Part shown: piece after piece, positions 8,920-18,871 of the stretch
Layout: each line of letters begins with the position of its first letter
How positions within the stretch are numbered: the first letter of the stretch is position 1
Source: JACVRW01 sp963765135
GTDB taxonomy: Bacteria > Actinomycetota > Thermoleophilia > Solirubrobacterales > Thermoleophilaceae
Assembly: GCA_963765135.1 (NCBI GenBank)
Contig: CAVXUX010000005.1
Span: forward strand, 62,001 to 126,000
Direction of reading: 5' to 3'
DNA: 64,000 bases
Notes under the pieces: generated by a model
Told to the model about the DNA's origin: nothing
Databases searched by the model: none
Seen by the model: only the letters and a program-made list of their open reading frames with translations
Translations under genes and position numbers: made by a program

Positions 8920-10209
8920 CTACTGGCAGAACACGTTGCGGCACTGCAGCGCGTTGCCGTTGCCGCTGGCCAGGTTGCCGCCGCCGTCGGTCACGCCGGC
9001 CACCGCGTCGATGCCGAAGTCGCCGTTTTCGTTGGCGGTGTTGTCGGCGATGGTCGTGCCGGTGCCGCGCACCTCGATGCCGTCGCCCTCGTTGCCGTTG
9101 GCCGTGTTGCCGCGCACCACCGTGCCGGCGGTGAACGCGCCGACGAAGAGGCCGTCGCCGTTCTGCGCCCACTCTGCGGGTCTTGCAGGGGGAAGGTGGC
9201 GTCGAACAGCCTGTTGTCGATCAGCCTGTTGTTCGCGCCCGGGCACGAGCACGATGTTGCCGGCGTTCCACTCCCGGACGAGGTTGCCGCGGATCACGTT
9301 GTCGTTGCCGGCTACCGCGATGCCGACGTTGCCGCAGCACGGGATGCCGCCCGATCGACCTGGTTCCTGACGATGCGGCTCGACCAGGCCGCCCGGACAT
9401 CGACATGCCGTCGCCGAAGGCGCCGGAGGCATCGCCGTCCGCGACGACCAGCCGGTCGTGTCGGCAGCGACGAAGCCCCTGTTGCGCCCGGCGGCGCCGG
9501 AGCGCCGCACCTCGTTGGAGTCGCCGCCGCTGATGTCGATCCCGTCCTGGGGCCCGAACGACTGCACGTCGAGGATGCGGTTGCGGCTGGCATCCTCGAG
9601 GTGGATGCCGTCGCCAAAGCTGCCGACGCGCGCCGTTGCGGATGGTCACGTCGTCGAACCCGCCGCTGTTGTCGATCGCGGGCGCGCCGCCGCCGCCGAC
9701 GAAGATCGATGCCCGCCCAGCGCGTGGCCGCGCAGGTCGATCACGATCCCTGGCGCGCCGATCACGAGCCCGGACTGTCCGCTGCCGACTGGCAGTTGAC
9801 GTTGTCGGTGAGGCTCACGCTTGCCGTCACGGTCTCGCCGCAGGCGAAGCTCTGTGTCCTGAGCGTGCGGTCGGCACCGCAGCCGGGACCGCCCTGCTGC
9901 GAGTCGTCCTGGGCGCACAGCCGGTAGTGGTAGACCGTGGAGCGCTCGCCAGCCCGCCGAACTCGGGGCCCACGGGCGCCGGCGTGTTCTCCTGGGTGAA
10001 GACCGTCTGGTGCGCGACCTTCCGACCCGTACTCGGTCGTCGGTCCCGAACTGGACCCAGTACTCGACCTGACCGCCGGCGTTGCTGACAACGGTGCCGG
10101 ACACAACGGCGCTCTCGGCGGCCACGGTCTCCGGGTCGCCCGTCTGGCCTGTGGCGCAGCCGGCGCAGCCCAGAGCGACGAGGAGCGCTGACATGGCGAG
10201 CCGCCTCAT
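8920..10209 (-). CDS. Lipoprotein: YWVQFG domain plus right-handed beta-helix (frameshifted)
   Basis: The N-terminus MRRLAMSALLVALGCAGC is a lipoprotein signal, followed by ATGQTGDPETVAAESAVVSG and VVSNAGGQVEYWVQFG, a fibronectin-like domain with the later YHYRLCAQDDSQQGGPGCG motif. The C-terminal two thirds is a parallel beta-helix rich in GNDNVIRGN and NTANENGDFGIDAVAG turns, ending QCRNVFCQ. The protein is therefore expected outside the cell, anchored to the membrane. Several frame changes occur around 9190, 9360, 9420, 9640, 9700 and 9950. The start overlaps the stop of the preceding paralogue by four bases (ATGA), so the pair is translationally coupled. The ligand or enzymatic role cannot be deduced. 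Confidence 0.62.
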
Positions 10210-11480
10210 TGGCAGAACACGTTCCTGCACTGCAGCGGGTTGCCGTTCCCGCTCGCCGTGTTGCCTCCGCCATCCGTCACGCCGGCCACCGCGTCGATGC
10301 CGAAGTCGCCGTTGTCGTCCGCGCGGTTGTTCCGCAGCGTGGTGCCCGTTCCCTGCACGTCGAAGCCGTCGTCGCCGTTGTCGTGGGCGTAGTTGCCCTC
10401 GAACAGCGTGTTCGCCGTGAAGGCGCCGAGCCGGAAACCGTCGGGCTCTTGCTCGTCGGTGCCCTGCGAGCCGGAGGCCTCGTTGCCGACGATCGCGTTG
10501 TTCGCTCCCGCGGACAGGTAGAAGCCGCCGTTCTCGCAGCCCGCGATCGTGTTGTCGGCCACCCGGTTGCCGCTGCCGAAGACGTACAGGCAGGTCGCGA
10601 ACTGGCCGCCGTCGCCGACTTCGTTGCGGACGATCCGGTTGCCGTTGCCGACGATCCTCCAGTGGCGACCCGACGAGTCCGCGACGATGAACGCGTCGGA
10701 GTTCTCGACGCGCAGCCCGAACACGAACTGCGCACCAGACAGGGCGCTGAACCTGACCAGGTTCCCCTCCCCGCCGGTGAACGAGGCCCCAGACAGGCTT
10801 GACAGCGCATCGACGTTGCGGATCGCGTTGAAGCTGCCTCCTTCGACGACGACGGCCTTGGCCCACGATTGCAGCCCGCCGTTTCGGATGGTCACGTCGT
10901 CGTGCCCGCGCGCTGTTGTCGATGGCGGTCGGCGTCGTCGACGCGAAGGTCGCAAGCGGTCCGCGCAGGGTGTGCCCGTTGAAGGTTGATGTCAACGCTC
11001 GTTGGCGCCCGACCACCAGTCCCGGCGTCGCGAACGACTCGCAGAACACGTCGCCGCTGAGCGCTGAAGTCGCGCGTGATCGTCTCGCCGCACTCGAGGT
11101 TGGGTGTCGTGAAGTCGTGCGGTCCGCGCCGCAGCCCGGGCCGCCCTGCTGCGACGAGTCGCTCGGCGCAGAGGCGGTAGTGGTAGGTGGTCGCCGCGCT
11201 CGAGGCCGGCGATCTGGTTCGACCGACGGTCCCGCGGCGTGGTTGGCCTGCGTGCCCGACGTCGTGGCGTGGGCGGTCTCCGAGCCGTAGGCGGTCGTCG
11301 TGCCGTACTCGAACCAGTACTGCACGTCGCCGCCCGCGTTGCTGACCACGCTGCCGAGGATCGTCGCGCCCTCGTGCGTGACCGAGGTCGGGCTGCACCG
11401 TCTGCCCAGTGGCACAGCCCGACCAGAGCAGTACTGCGATTACCCCGAATGCTGCGATCGCCCTCCGGATCGGCCGACAC
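10206..11480 (-). CDS. Lipoprotein: YWFEYG domain plus beta-helix, paralogue (frameshifted)
   Basis: This is the upstream partner of the tandem pair. The signal region FGVIAVLLWSGCATGQTV contains the lipobox WSGC. It is followed by the domain THEGATILGSVVSNAGGDV and QYWFEYGTTTAYGSETA. The beta-helix part from about 10950 down (GGLQSWAKAVVVEGGSFNAI, RNEVGDGGQFATCLYVFGSG) is intact in one frame and ends GNGNPLQCRNVFCQ, nearly identical to its neighbour. Frame changes are clustered between 10910 and 11400. The start is uncertain: GTG at 11478-11480 needs an indel to join the signal peptide frame. High identity between the two tails indicates a tandem duplication. Confidence 0.6.
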
Positions 11481-11485
11481 TACTG

Positions 11486-12339
11486 CTACAGATCGCGCCG
11501 GGCAAACGACAAACGCGCCGCTCCGGCGACCAGCGCCAGGTAGGCCACAGTCCACGGCCACAGCAGCGGTCCGGCCTCCTGCGCGCCCCCGAACGGGCCG
11601 AGCTGGACGATCAGCGCCGTGTTGCCGCCGACGCCCTCGGTGAGCGAGTTGAGCCCGCCCTGGTAGAGCGCCTCGAACGGCAGCGCCCACGACACGATCT
11701 CGGCGACGTTCTGGAGCGTGTCGACGTTCAGGGCGTCTCCGATCTGGCCCAGCAGACCCGCCGCCAGCCCGGCGCCGAACGCCATGAACACCGCGATTCC
11801 GTTGGCGTTCGCCGACAGGAAGATCGAGCCGAGCAGCGACAGCGCCGCGATCAGGATCACGCCGGCGACCAGGCCGAGCCCGGGTCCGACGGGGTCCGCC
11901 GGCCACCAGCCGCCGGCGACGCCCGTGATCGTCATCGCCGCCGCGTAGACCACGGCGACGTAGACACCGCAGACCCCGGCGGCCGCGGCGAAACGCCCGC
12001 CGAGCAGCGCGGTGCGCCCCAGCGGGCGCACCACCAGCGGCTGCAGGAGGCCGCGCTCCGCGTCGCCGCGCACGGCGCCCAGGGTCAGGAAGACCGCCAG
12101 CACGCAGCCGAGGAAGAGCGTGGTGAACATCGCCAGCCCGAGCAGCGTCGATCCGGTCAGCACCTGATCGTCGACGTCCAGCACCGCGCCGGCCGCCTCG
12201 GCGTCGATCGAGTCGAAGGCGGCCTCGGTGCCGACCGCGTAGAGCGCCAGGAAAGCGGCCGTCAGGATCAGCACGACCACGAACACGCGCCGGCGAGTCG
12301 ATTCCCGCAGCGCGTAGCCGGCAATGGCGAGGGCGCCGC

Positions 12340-12343
<4 letters not shown>
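11486..12343 (-). CDS. ABC-2 type transporter permease
   Basis: This is a 285-residue integral membrane protein with about six hydrophobic segments, including VVLILTAAFLALYAVGTEAA, LGLAMFTTLFLGCVLAVFLT, VYVAVVYAAAMTITGVAG and GLVAGVILIAALSLLGSIFL. The VRGDAERGLLQPLVVRPLGR stretch after the second segment is the cytoplasmic coupling region typical of ABC-2 permeases of the NosY/YhaP type. The GTG start overlaps the stop of the ATPase gene by four bases (GTGA), so the two form one exporter. The substrate cannot be read from the sequence. Confidence 0.85.
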
Positions 12344-13179
<836 letters not shown>

Positions 13180-13202
13180 GCGGGGCAGTGTAGGAAGGAG
13201 GC

Positions 13203-14033
13203 GTGCAGCTGCTCGACGAGGTGCGCTCCACCTGCCGCTCGATCGCGGAGGCCGCCCGCTACGTGTCGATCGACCTCGAGGCCTGGAGCGAGCCGCCGCC
13301 GGTCGACGCCGAGGCGAGCGCGCCGGAGCATCCGGACCACGTGCTCCAGCTCGACGCGATCAACTTCGGCTCGGGCTGGTTCCCGACGCTGCGCAAGCGG
13401 CACGCGCTATCGGGCTACCGCACGGTCGCCGCGGCCTTCGGCGAGCACGGCGCCTGGACGAACGGGGAGCTGCGCGGGCTCGACGCCGCCACCGTCGCGG
13501 GCGTGCTCGGCCAGGAACCGGGCCATCCGCTGATGCGCCTGTACGCGCAGGCGCTGCGCGACCTGGGCCGGTTCCTGGGCGACCGCACCGCCCGGGACCT
13601 GGTCGGCGAGGCGGACGGGTCGGCCGAGCGGCTGGCGGCGCTGCTCGCCCGCGGCATGCGCTTCTTCGACGATCGCGGCTTCTACAAGCGCGCCCAGATC
13701 GTGGGCAGCGACCTCGCTCTCGCCGGCGCGGCCGAGTTCCACGACCTCGATCGGCTCACGATCTTCTCGGACAACCTCGTCCCCCACGTGCTGCGCGTGG
13801 ACGGCGTGCTGCGCTACGACCCCGAGCTGGCCGCCCACATCGACGCCGGCGAGCTGCTGCCGCAGGGCACCGCCGAGCGCGAGATCCGCGCCTGCGCGCT
13901 GCACGCGTGCGAACAGCTCGCCGAGCGCACGGGCGTGCCGCCGCGGGTGCTCGACATCCGCCTGTGGAATCAGGGGCAGGCGCCCGAGTACAAGGCGGTG
14001 CCGCGGCACCGCACGCGCAGCGTCTACTACTGA
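13203..14033 (+). CDS. Queuosine-salvage protein, DUF2419/QNG1 family
   Basis: The 276-residue protein contains the family blocks INFGSGWFPTLRKR, FFDDRGFYKRAQIVGSDL, FHDLDRLTIFSDNLVPHVLR and VDGVLRYDPELAAHIDAGEL, followed by EREIRACALHACEQLAE. In eukaryotes the family hydrolyses queuosine 5'-phosphate to queuine, and bacterial homologues are inferred to salvage queuosine precursors. The GTG start lies directly after GGAAGGAGG, which is closer than an ideal Shine-Dalgarno, so the true start may be a few codons away. No queuosine biosynthesis or transport gene is nearby. Family assignment is good; the physiological role is inferred. Confidence 0.75.
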   Translation: MQLLDEVRSTCRSIAEAARYVSIDLEAWSEPPPVDAEASAPEHPDHVLQLDAINFGSGWFPTLRKRHALSGYRTVAAAFGEHGAWTNGELRGLDAATVAGVLGQEPGHPLMRLYAQALRDLGRFLGDRTARDLVGEADGSAERLAALLARGMRFFDDRGFYKRAQIVGSDLALAGAAEFHDLDRLTIFSDNLVPHVLRVDGVLRYDPELAAHIDAGELLPQGTAEREIRACALHACEQLAERTGVPPRVLDIRLWNQGQAPEYKAVPRHRTRSVYY

Positions 14034-14045
14034 GGCGAAGCCGGC

Positions 14046-14066
14046 GCAGGCGGCCGAGCCGCCTGC
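14046..14066. terminator. Hairpin between convergent genes
   Basis: gcaggcggc and gccgcctgc form a perfect 9-bp stem with loop cga, placed 13 bp after the queuosine-salvage stop and 8 bp from the cysE stop on the other strand. It can serve both directions. There is no clear T-run. Confidence 0.5.
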
Positions 14067-14073
14067 TTGGCCC

Positions 14074-14807
14074 CTACCCGCCGGCCGAGTCCGGGCCGCG
14101 CCGGCGCTCCAGGCGCCTGATCTCGGCGCCCTCGGGCTTGCGCCCGGTCTGCTCGGCCACCAGCTCCTCGAGCTCGGTGAGCCGGTTGGCAAGCCCACCG
14201 ATCGCGTCGGCCACGGGGTCGGGCAGGTGCGCCCAGTCGGCGTCCGGCCCTTCCGGCCGGCGGCCGTCCACCCTCACCGGGTGGCCCGGGTTCCCGACGA
14301 CGGTGGCGTCGGCGGGCACGTCGTGGATGACCACCGAGTTGGCACCGATCTTCGAGCGCGCGCCCACGACGATCGGGCCGAGCAGCTTCGCCCCCGAGCC
14401 GATCATCACCTGGTCGCCAACGGTCGGGTGGCGCTTGCCACGCGCGAAGCCGGTGCCGCCGAGCGTGACGCCCTGGTACATCGTCACGTGGTCACCTACC
14501 TCGGCCGTCTCGCCGATCACCACGCCGGCGCCGTGGTCGATGAACAGGCCGCGGCCGATGCGCGCCGCCGGGTGGATCTCGATTCCGGTCACGACCTTGA
14601 CGAGGTTGGCGAGCATGCCCGGGAGCAGCGGCACGCCGGCCTCGTGCAGCGCGTGCGACACCCGGTGCGCCAGCAGCGCCTGGACGCCGCCGTAGGTGAG
14701 CAGGATCTCGAGCCGGCTGACCGTGCGCGCCGCCGGGTCGCGCTGCTGCGCCGCAGTCAGGTCCTCACGTACCTCCTGGGCGACCCGCGCGAATGAGCCC
14801 ATCCCCA

Positions 14808-14811
<4 letters not shown>
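14074..14811 (-). CDS. cysE: Serine O-acetyltransferase
   Basis: CysE makes O-acetylserine from serine and acetyl-CoA, the first step of cysteine synthesis. The N-terminal helical domain (TVSRLEILLTYGGVQALLAH) leads into the left-handed beta-helix with hexapeptide turns: IHPAARIGRGLFIDHGAG with the catalytic His, then VVIGETAEVGDHVTMYQGVT and KRHPTVGDQVMIGSGAKLLG. A C-terminal extension of about 60 charged residues follows. The GTG start overlaps the cysK stop in TGATG, so it is translationally coupled to cysK. Confidence 0.93.
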
Positions 14812-15755
<944 letters not shown>

Positions 15756-15781
15756 GGCCCGACTGTAGCCGCCGGGTCGCG

Positions 15782-15810
15782 GGGGCGGCCGCACTGGTGG
15801 CGGCCGCCCC
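15782..15810 (-). terminator. GC-rich hairpin after the secreted-protein gene
   Basis: An 11-bp inverted repeat (ggggcggccgc / gcggccgcccc, loop of 7 nt) lies 12 bp downstream of the minus-strand stop at 15822 and before the cysK promoter. It lacks a U-tract, so termination is inferred from position and strength only. Confidence 0.45.
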
Positions 15811-15821
15811 GTTGCTCCCGC

Positions 15822-16430
15822 TCAGGAAGGTGGCGCGATCGTTACGTGGTACGGGTTGCCCGGCCCGGACAGCAGCGTGCCCAGCGTCGGCCCCAGCAGG
15901 CCGCAACCGGTGAGCCGCGGGATCGTGGTGGTCCCGTCGAAGGCGAGCGGGTACACCAGCGGACCGTCGTAGTTCAGGGTCAGCACCAGCGGCTCGGCCG
16001 TGCGGCAGGTGGTGGGGACGCTCAGCAGCCCCAGGCGCAGCTGCTTGATCCGCAGCAGCGCGGTGTTCGTCGAGCGGATGTGCACGTTGAAGTTCGAGTC
16101 GACGGTCACCGAGCCCTGCACGGGCTGCACCTGCTCGAGCTTGGTGGTGACCTTCGTGGGGACGCCCAGCACCTTCACCGTCGAGGTGAACTCGGGGATG
16201 AAGACGTTGCCGATCAGGGTCTGCTGGGTGATGTTGGCCCACCCGTTGAACGTCGAACCGGGCGGCAGCGCGATCGACTGGTTCAGCTTCTTGACGGTGA
16301 GCGACCCGCCCACCTTGTAGTTGCTGAACGGCAGGACGACGTCGGCGGCCGACGCGGCCGGCACGGATACGACGGCTGCCGCCAAAAGCGCCACCGCCGT
16401 GCCGAGCACGGCTCTCCGAGCGCGGGACAT
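15822..16430 (-). CDS. Secreted protein of unknown function
   Basis: A classical signal peptide, MSRARRAVLGTAVALLAAAV followed by VSVPAASA, is cleaved before ADVVLPF. The mature protein of about 175 residues is beta-rich (YKVGGSLTVKKLNQSIALP, PEFTSTVKVLGVPTKVTT) with two cysteines, in PTTCRTAEPL and TGCGLLG, that could form a disulfide. The ATG at 16428-16430 has a good Shine-Dalgarno, GGGAGGAG, unlike most genes here. A consensus promoter and an inverted repeat lie upstream, shared with the divergent TetR gene, so it is very likely TetR-repressed. The function is not recognised. Confidence 0.75.
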   Translation of the reverse strand: MSRARRAVLGTAVALLAAAVVSVPAASAADVVLPFSNYKVGGSLTVKKLNQSIALPPGSTFNGWANITQQTLIGNVFIPEFTSTVKVLGVPTKVTTKLEQVQPVQGSVTVDSNFNVHIRSTNTALLRIKQLRLGLLSVPTTCRTAEPLVLTLNYDGPLVYPLAFDGTTTIPRLTGCGLLGPTLGTLLSGPGNPYHVTIAPPS

Positions 16431-16461
16431 GGGCTCCTCCCTGGGTTGCAGTCGCGGCCGG

Positions 16462-16490
16462 ACGCTACGCCGCCTGAGAACGTCTGTCAA
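16462..16490 (-). promoter_or_regulatory. Consensus sigma-70 type promoter for the secreted-protein gene
   Basis: On the minus strand TTGACA (16485-16490) is followed after exactly 17 bp by TAGCGT (16462-16467). The -35 hexamer lies between the arms of the inverted repeat at 16471-16507, so a bound repressor would block it. Confidence 0.75.
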
Positions 16491-16507
16491 CCAGTTGTTC
16501 TCAGGCG
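16471..16507. promoter_or_regulatory. Inverted-repeat operator, probable TetR site
   Basis: The arms cgcctgagaac (16471-16481) and gttctcaggcg (16497-16507) are perfect 11-bp inverted repeats with a 15-bp spacer. The site covers the -35 and spacer of the leftward promoter and lies just upstream of the TAAGGT -10 of the TetR gene (16521-16526). This suggests joint repression and autoregulation. Confidence 0.7.
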
Positions 16508-16535
16508 CCCCGGTTGGGGGTAAGGTATGGCGCGA

Positions 16536-17189
16536 ATGGCAACCCAACCCGGGTCGCTGCGCCAGGTGCGTGAGCGCGAGCTGGTCCTCGCAACGCGCGC
16601 ACTGTTCGACGAGCGGGGCATGCAACACGCGCCCATCGAGGAGATCGCGAAGGCGGTCGGGATCGCGCGCGGGCTCGTGTACCGGCACTTCTCCTCCAAG
16701 GAGGAGCTGTTCGTCCTAACCGTCACCGACTACCTGGATGAGCTCGGCGACCTGCTCGCGGAGGTGAGCGCCGCCGAGCCGGAGCCCCTGGATCGGCTGG
16801 GTGCCGCGATGCGCGCGTACACGGGCTTCTGCCGCCGCTACCCGGCCTTCCTCGACTGCGCGCTGTCGCTCATGCGCCGCCCGGCCATGGAGCTGCGTGA
16901 GCTGGTCTCGGAGTCCGTGTGGCTGCGCCTCGGCCAGGGCATGAGCCGCTGTGTGAACCACCTGACCGAGACCCTGCGCGAGGGCAACGCCACCGGCGTG
17001 TTCGATGTGGGCGACCCCGACTACCTGGCCAACGTGATCTGGACCCAGGTGCTGGGAACGATGCACCTGGCGCGGGCCGGAGTGGGCGTGCGCGAGGCCT
17101 CCCCCGGCATGCCCGAGCTCTTCTCGGTCGCGCCCGAGCGGGTGGAGAAGACGTGCATGGACATAGCCCTCGCGCTGGTGCGGCGTTGA
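16536..17189 (+). CDS. TetR/AcrR family transcriptional regulator
   Basis: The N-terminal helix-turn-helix region reads LVLATRALFDERGMQHAPIE and EIAKAVGIARGLVYRHFSSK, a standard TetR DNA-binding domain. The remaining 160 residues form the ligand domain, with a MRAYTGFCRRYPAFLDCALS segment. The start at 16536 (MATQPGSLRQ) is preferred: the TAAGGT -10 box at 16521-16526 directly abuts the ATG at 16527 but leaves 9 nt to this one. The divergent secreted-protein gene and the palindrome between them are its likely targets. The inducer is unknown. Confidence 0.88.
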   Translation: MATQPGSLRQVRERELVLATRALFDERGMQHAPIEEIAKAVGIARGLVYRHFSSKEELFVLTVTDYLDELGDLLAEVSAAEPEPLDRLGAAMRAYTGFCRRYPAFLDCALSLMRRPAMELRELVSESVWLRLGQGMSRCVNHLTETLREGNATGVFDVGDPDYLANVIWTQVLGTMHLARAGVGVREASPGMPELFSVAPERVEKTCMDIALALVRR

Positions 17190-17554
17190 GCGCGAACGTC
17201 GAGCTCGTGCGCGCTATCTACGAGGCGTGGAACACGGGTGCCTCGAGCGCCCACCTGATCGCGCCCGACCTCGAGTACGTCAACCCGCCGTATGCGGTCG
17301 AGGCCGGAACCGTCCAGGACCGCGCGGCGCTTGGCCGGGTGCTCGACGTCTACCCGGACTTCAGCATCGAGCTGGAGCAGGTGATCGACGCCGGCGACGA
17401 CGTCGTGGTGATCGGGATCGCGCGCGGCACCGGCGCGAGCGGCGTCGAGGTGCAGTGGCGCCAGGGCTACGTCTGGACGGTCCGCGACGGCAAGGCGGTC
17501 CGCTTCCAGTGGTTCAACGACCCGGCCGAGGCGCGGGAGGCGGCGGGCGTCTAG
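17186..17554 (+). CDS. SnoaL-like (NTF2-fold) protein
   Basis: This 122-residue protein starts LSANVELVRAIYEAWNTG, followed by LIAPDLEYVNPPYAVEAG, the LDVYPDFSIELEQVIDAGDD strand-helix unit and a final VRDGKAVRFQWFNDPAEA. This is the NTF2-like alpha+beta cone seen in polyketide cyclases and limonene epoxide hydrolases. The TTG start overlaps the TetR stop (TTGA), so the two are co-expressed. It lacks the MSQEN start and EAVGLSE end found in the later copies and is a more distant family member. Whether it is an enzyme or a ligand-binding protein is not known. Confidence 0.72.
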   Translation: MSANVELVRAIYEAWNTGASSAHLIAPDLEYVNPPYAVEAGTVQDRAALGRVLDVYPDFSIELEQVIDAGDDVVVIGIARGTGASGVEVQWRQGYVWTVRDGKAVRFQWFNDPAEAREAAGV

Positions 17555-18351
17555 GTGGGCCCCGGCGGCGCCTCGTTGACGACGATCTCGCCCGCCTGGA
17601 GCGGGAGGGCACCCTCGACTGGCGACGAGCAGTCAGACGGGTCGCGCTGCTCGGCGCCGGGCAGCTCGTTGATGTGACCTGCGACGGTGTCCAGCCCTGA
17701 GCCCAGCGCTCCGCCGTCGACGAGCTGGGCGAAGCTCTGAAGGCTGATCTGGTCATCGGTTCTGTGGAAGCCGATGGTCGCGGTGTTGCCGCTCACCTCG
17801 AAGCAGGTGACGTCGTAGCTGCCGGCGGGGCCGCCGATGTCGAACTGGAGATGCCCGGCCGTGCCCACGAAATGCTCCGTCACCACACCGGGGCCGGAGA
17901 CGCCCGACGTACCCGCGACGAGGTCGAAGTCGAGATCCGAGAACCAACGGGTGCGGGTCGGACCCACCTCCCGCTCCGACTCGCCATAGGCCTGGACCGT
18001 GTCGCGACCTGTGGTGAAGCGGCGGGTCTGGGCGCAGACGACCTGGCTGTCGTCCTCGGTGCCGCAAAGCCGATACTGGTACTCGGTGCGGTTGGCGAGG
18101 CTGCCGATATCGGCGTTGATCGGCCCGGTGCTCATGACGTTCTGGTCCGGCGTCTGCTGCTTGGCAGCGGGGTTGGCCGTCGGCCAGTACTCGAACCAGG
18201 CTGTGGTATCGACGCCCTCAGTCAGCGTCGTGATGGTTCCGTTGAGCTGCGCGCCGTCCTCGGTGACGTCGGTCGCGTAGTCGGTCTGGCCACAGCCGGC
18301 GAAGACGAGCAGCAAACCGACCCCGACCGCTCCAATCACGCCCCGGCGCAT
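17551..18351 (-). CDS. Lipoprotein with YWFEYG-type domain and unknown C-terminal domain
   Basis: The signal MRRGVIGAVGVGLLLVFAGC carries the lipobox FAGC. Residues 27-120 form the shared surface domain: VTEDGAQLNGTITTLTEG, TTAWFEYWPTANPAA and RTEYQYRLCGTEDDSQVV. The C-terminal 140 residues (WFSDLDFDLVAGTSGVSGPG, GSYDVTCFEVSGNTATIGFH) are probably a beta-sandwich of unknown role. The gene is intact in one frame. The ATG has a TAGGGT -10 box 8 nt upstream (18360-18365). Its stop overlaps the convergent SnoaL gene stop. Confidence 0.72.
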   Translation of the reverse strand: MRRGVIGAVGVGLLLVFAGCGQTDYATDVTEDGAQLNGTITTLTEGVDTTAWFEYWPTANPAAKQQTPDQNVMSTGPINADIGSLANRTEYQYRLCGTEDDSQVVCAQTRRFTTGRDTVQAYGESEREVGPTRTRWFSDLDFDLVAGTSGVSGPGVVTEHFVGTAGHLQFDIGGPAGSYDVTCFEVSGNTATIGFHRTDDQISLQSFAQLVDGGALGSGLDTVAGHINELPGAEQRDPSDCSSPVEGALPLQAGEIVVNEAPPGPT

Positions 18352-18394
18352 TGCGCGGGACCCTATCTCGCCAGCACGTCGGATGCAGCGGCGT

Positions 18395-18799
18395 CTAGCT
18401 GGTGCTGCCCGGCGCGGTCAGCGTGAGGGGATGGCCCCACCACACCACCCGCTGCTCGTCGTCCTCGTTCGTCATCCTCAGCATCGCCACCGCAACGCCG
18501 AAGGCGTCCCCCGCCTCGAGCGGCTTGTCGCCGACCTGTCGCAGAGGGAGCTTCCAGCGGTGCTGGCCGTCGGCGCCATGGAAGAAGTGGACGTGGTCCC
18601 CATGCGCCGTCTCGTGATGATCTCCGCCGGTCGTCATCTCGGTGGCGGCCGCGTCGTGCTCTCCGCGCTGGAAGATCCACGCGCAGAGCTCGATCATGTG
18701 CTCCTCCGGACCATCGAGGGGGCCCATCGCATCGATGACGGGCTCCCCCTTCTCCACCGGCGCCTGCTTGAGCTCCAACACGTCGTCGAACCTCAACAT
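18395..18799 (-). CDS. Hypothetical His-rich protein
   Basis: This is a soluble 134-residue protein starting MLRFDDVLELKQAPVEKGEP with an acidic, His-rich middle (GGDHHETAHGDHVHFFHG) and a C-terminal RVVWWGHPLTLTAPGSTS. It has no signal peptide. The His cluster could bind a metal, but it could also simply be a flexible loop. A Shine-Dalgarno GGAGGT lies 6 nt before the ATG at 18797-18799. I do not recognise the family. Confidence 0.55.
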   Translation of the reverse strand: MLRFDDVLELKQAPVEKGEPVIDAMGPLDGPEEHMIELCAWIFQRGEHDAAATEMTTGGDHHETAHGDHVHFFHGADGQHRWKLPLRQVGDKPLEAGDAFGVAVAMLRMTNEDDEQRVVWWGHPLTLTAPGSTS

Positions 18800-18871
18800 G
18801 GACCGACCTCCAATCCGAGCCGTCGTGGCTCATCGAGAAGTCTGGACGGCGCCCGGCCCGCGTAGTCGAGA

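Noticed and set aside
6604..9927. 1107-residue open frame opposite folD, pcrA and the lipoprotein
   Set aside because: It crosses three real genes and a promoter region with no recognisable domain; a GC-driven shadow.
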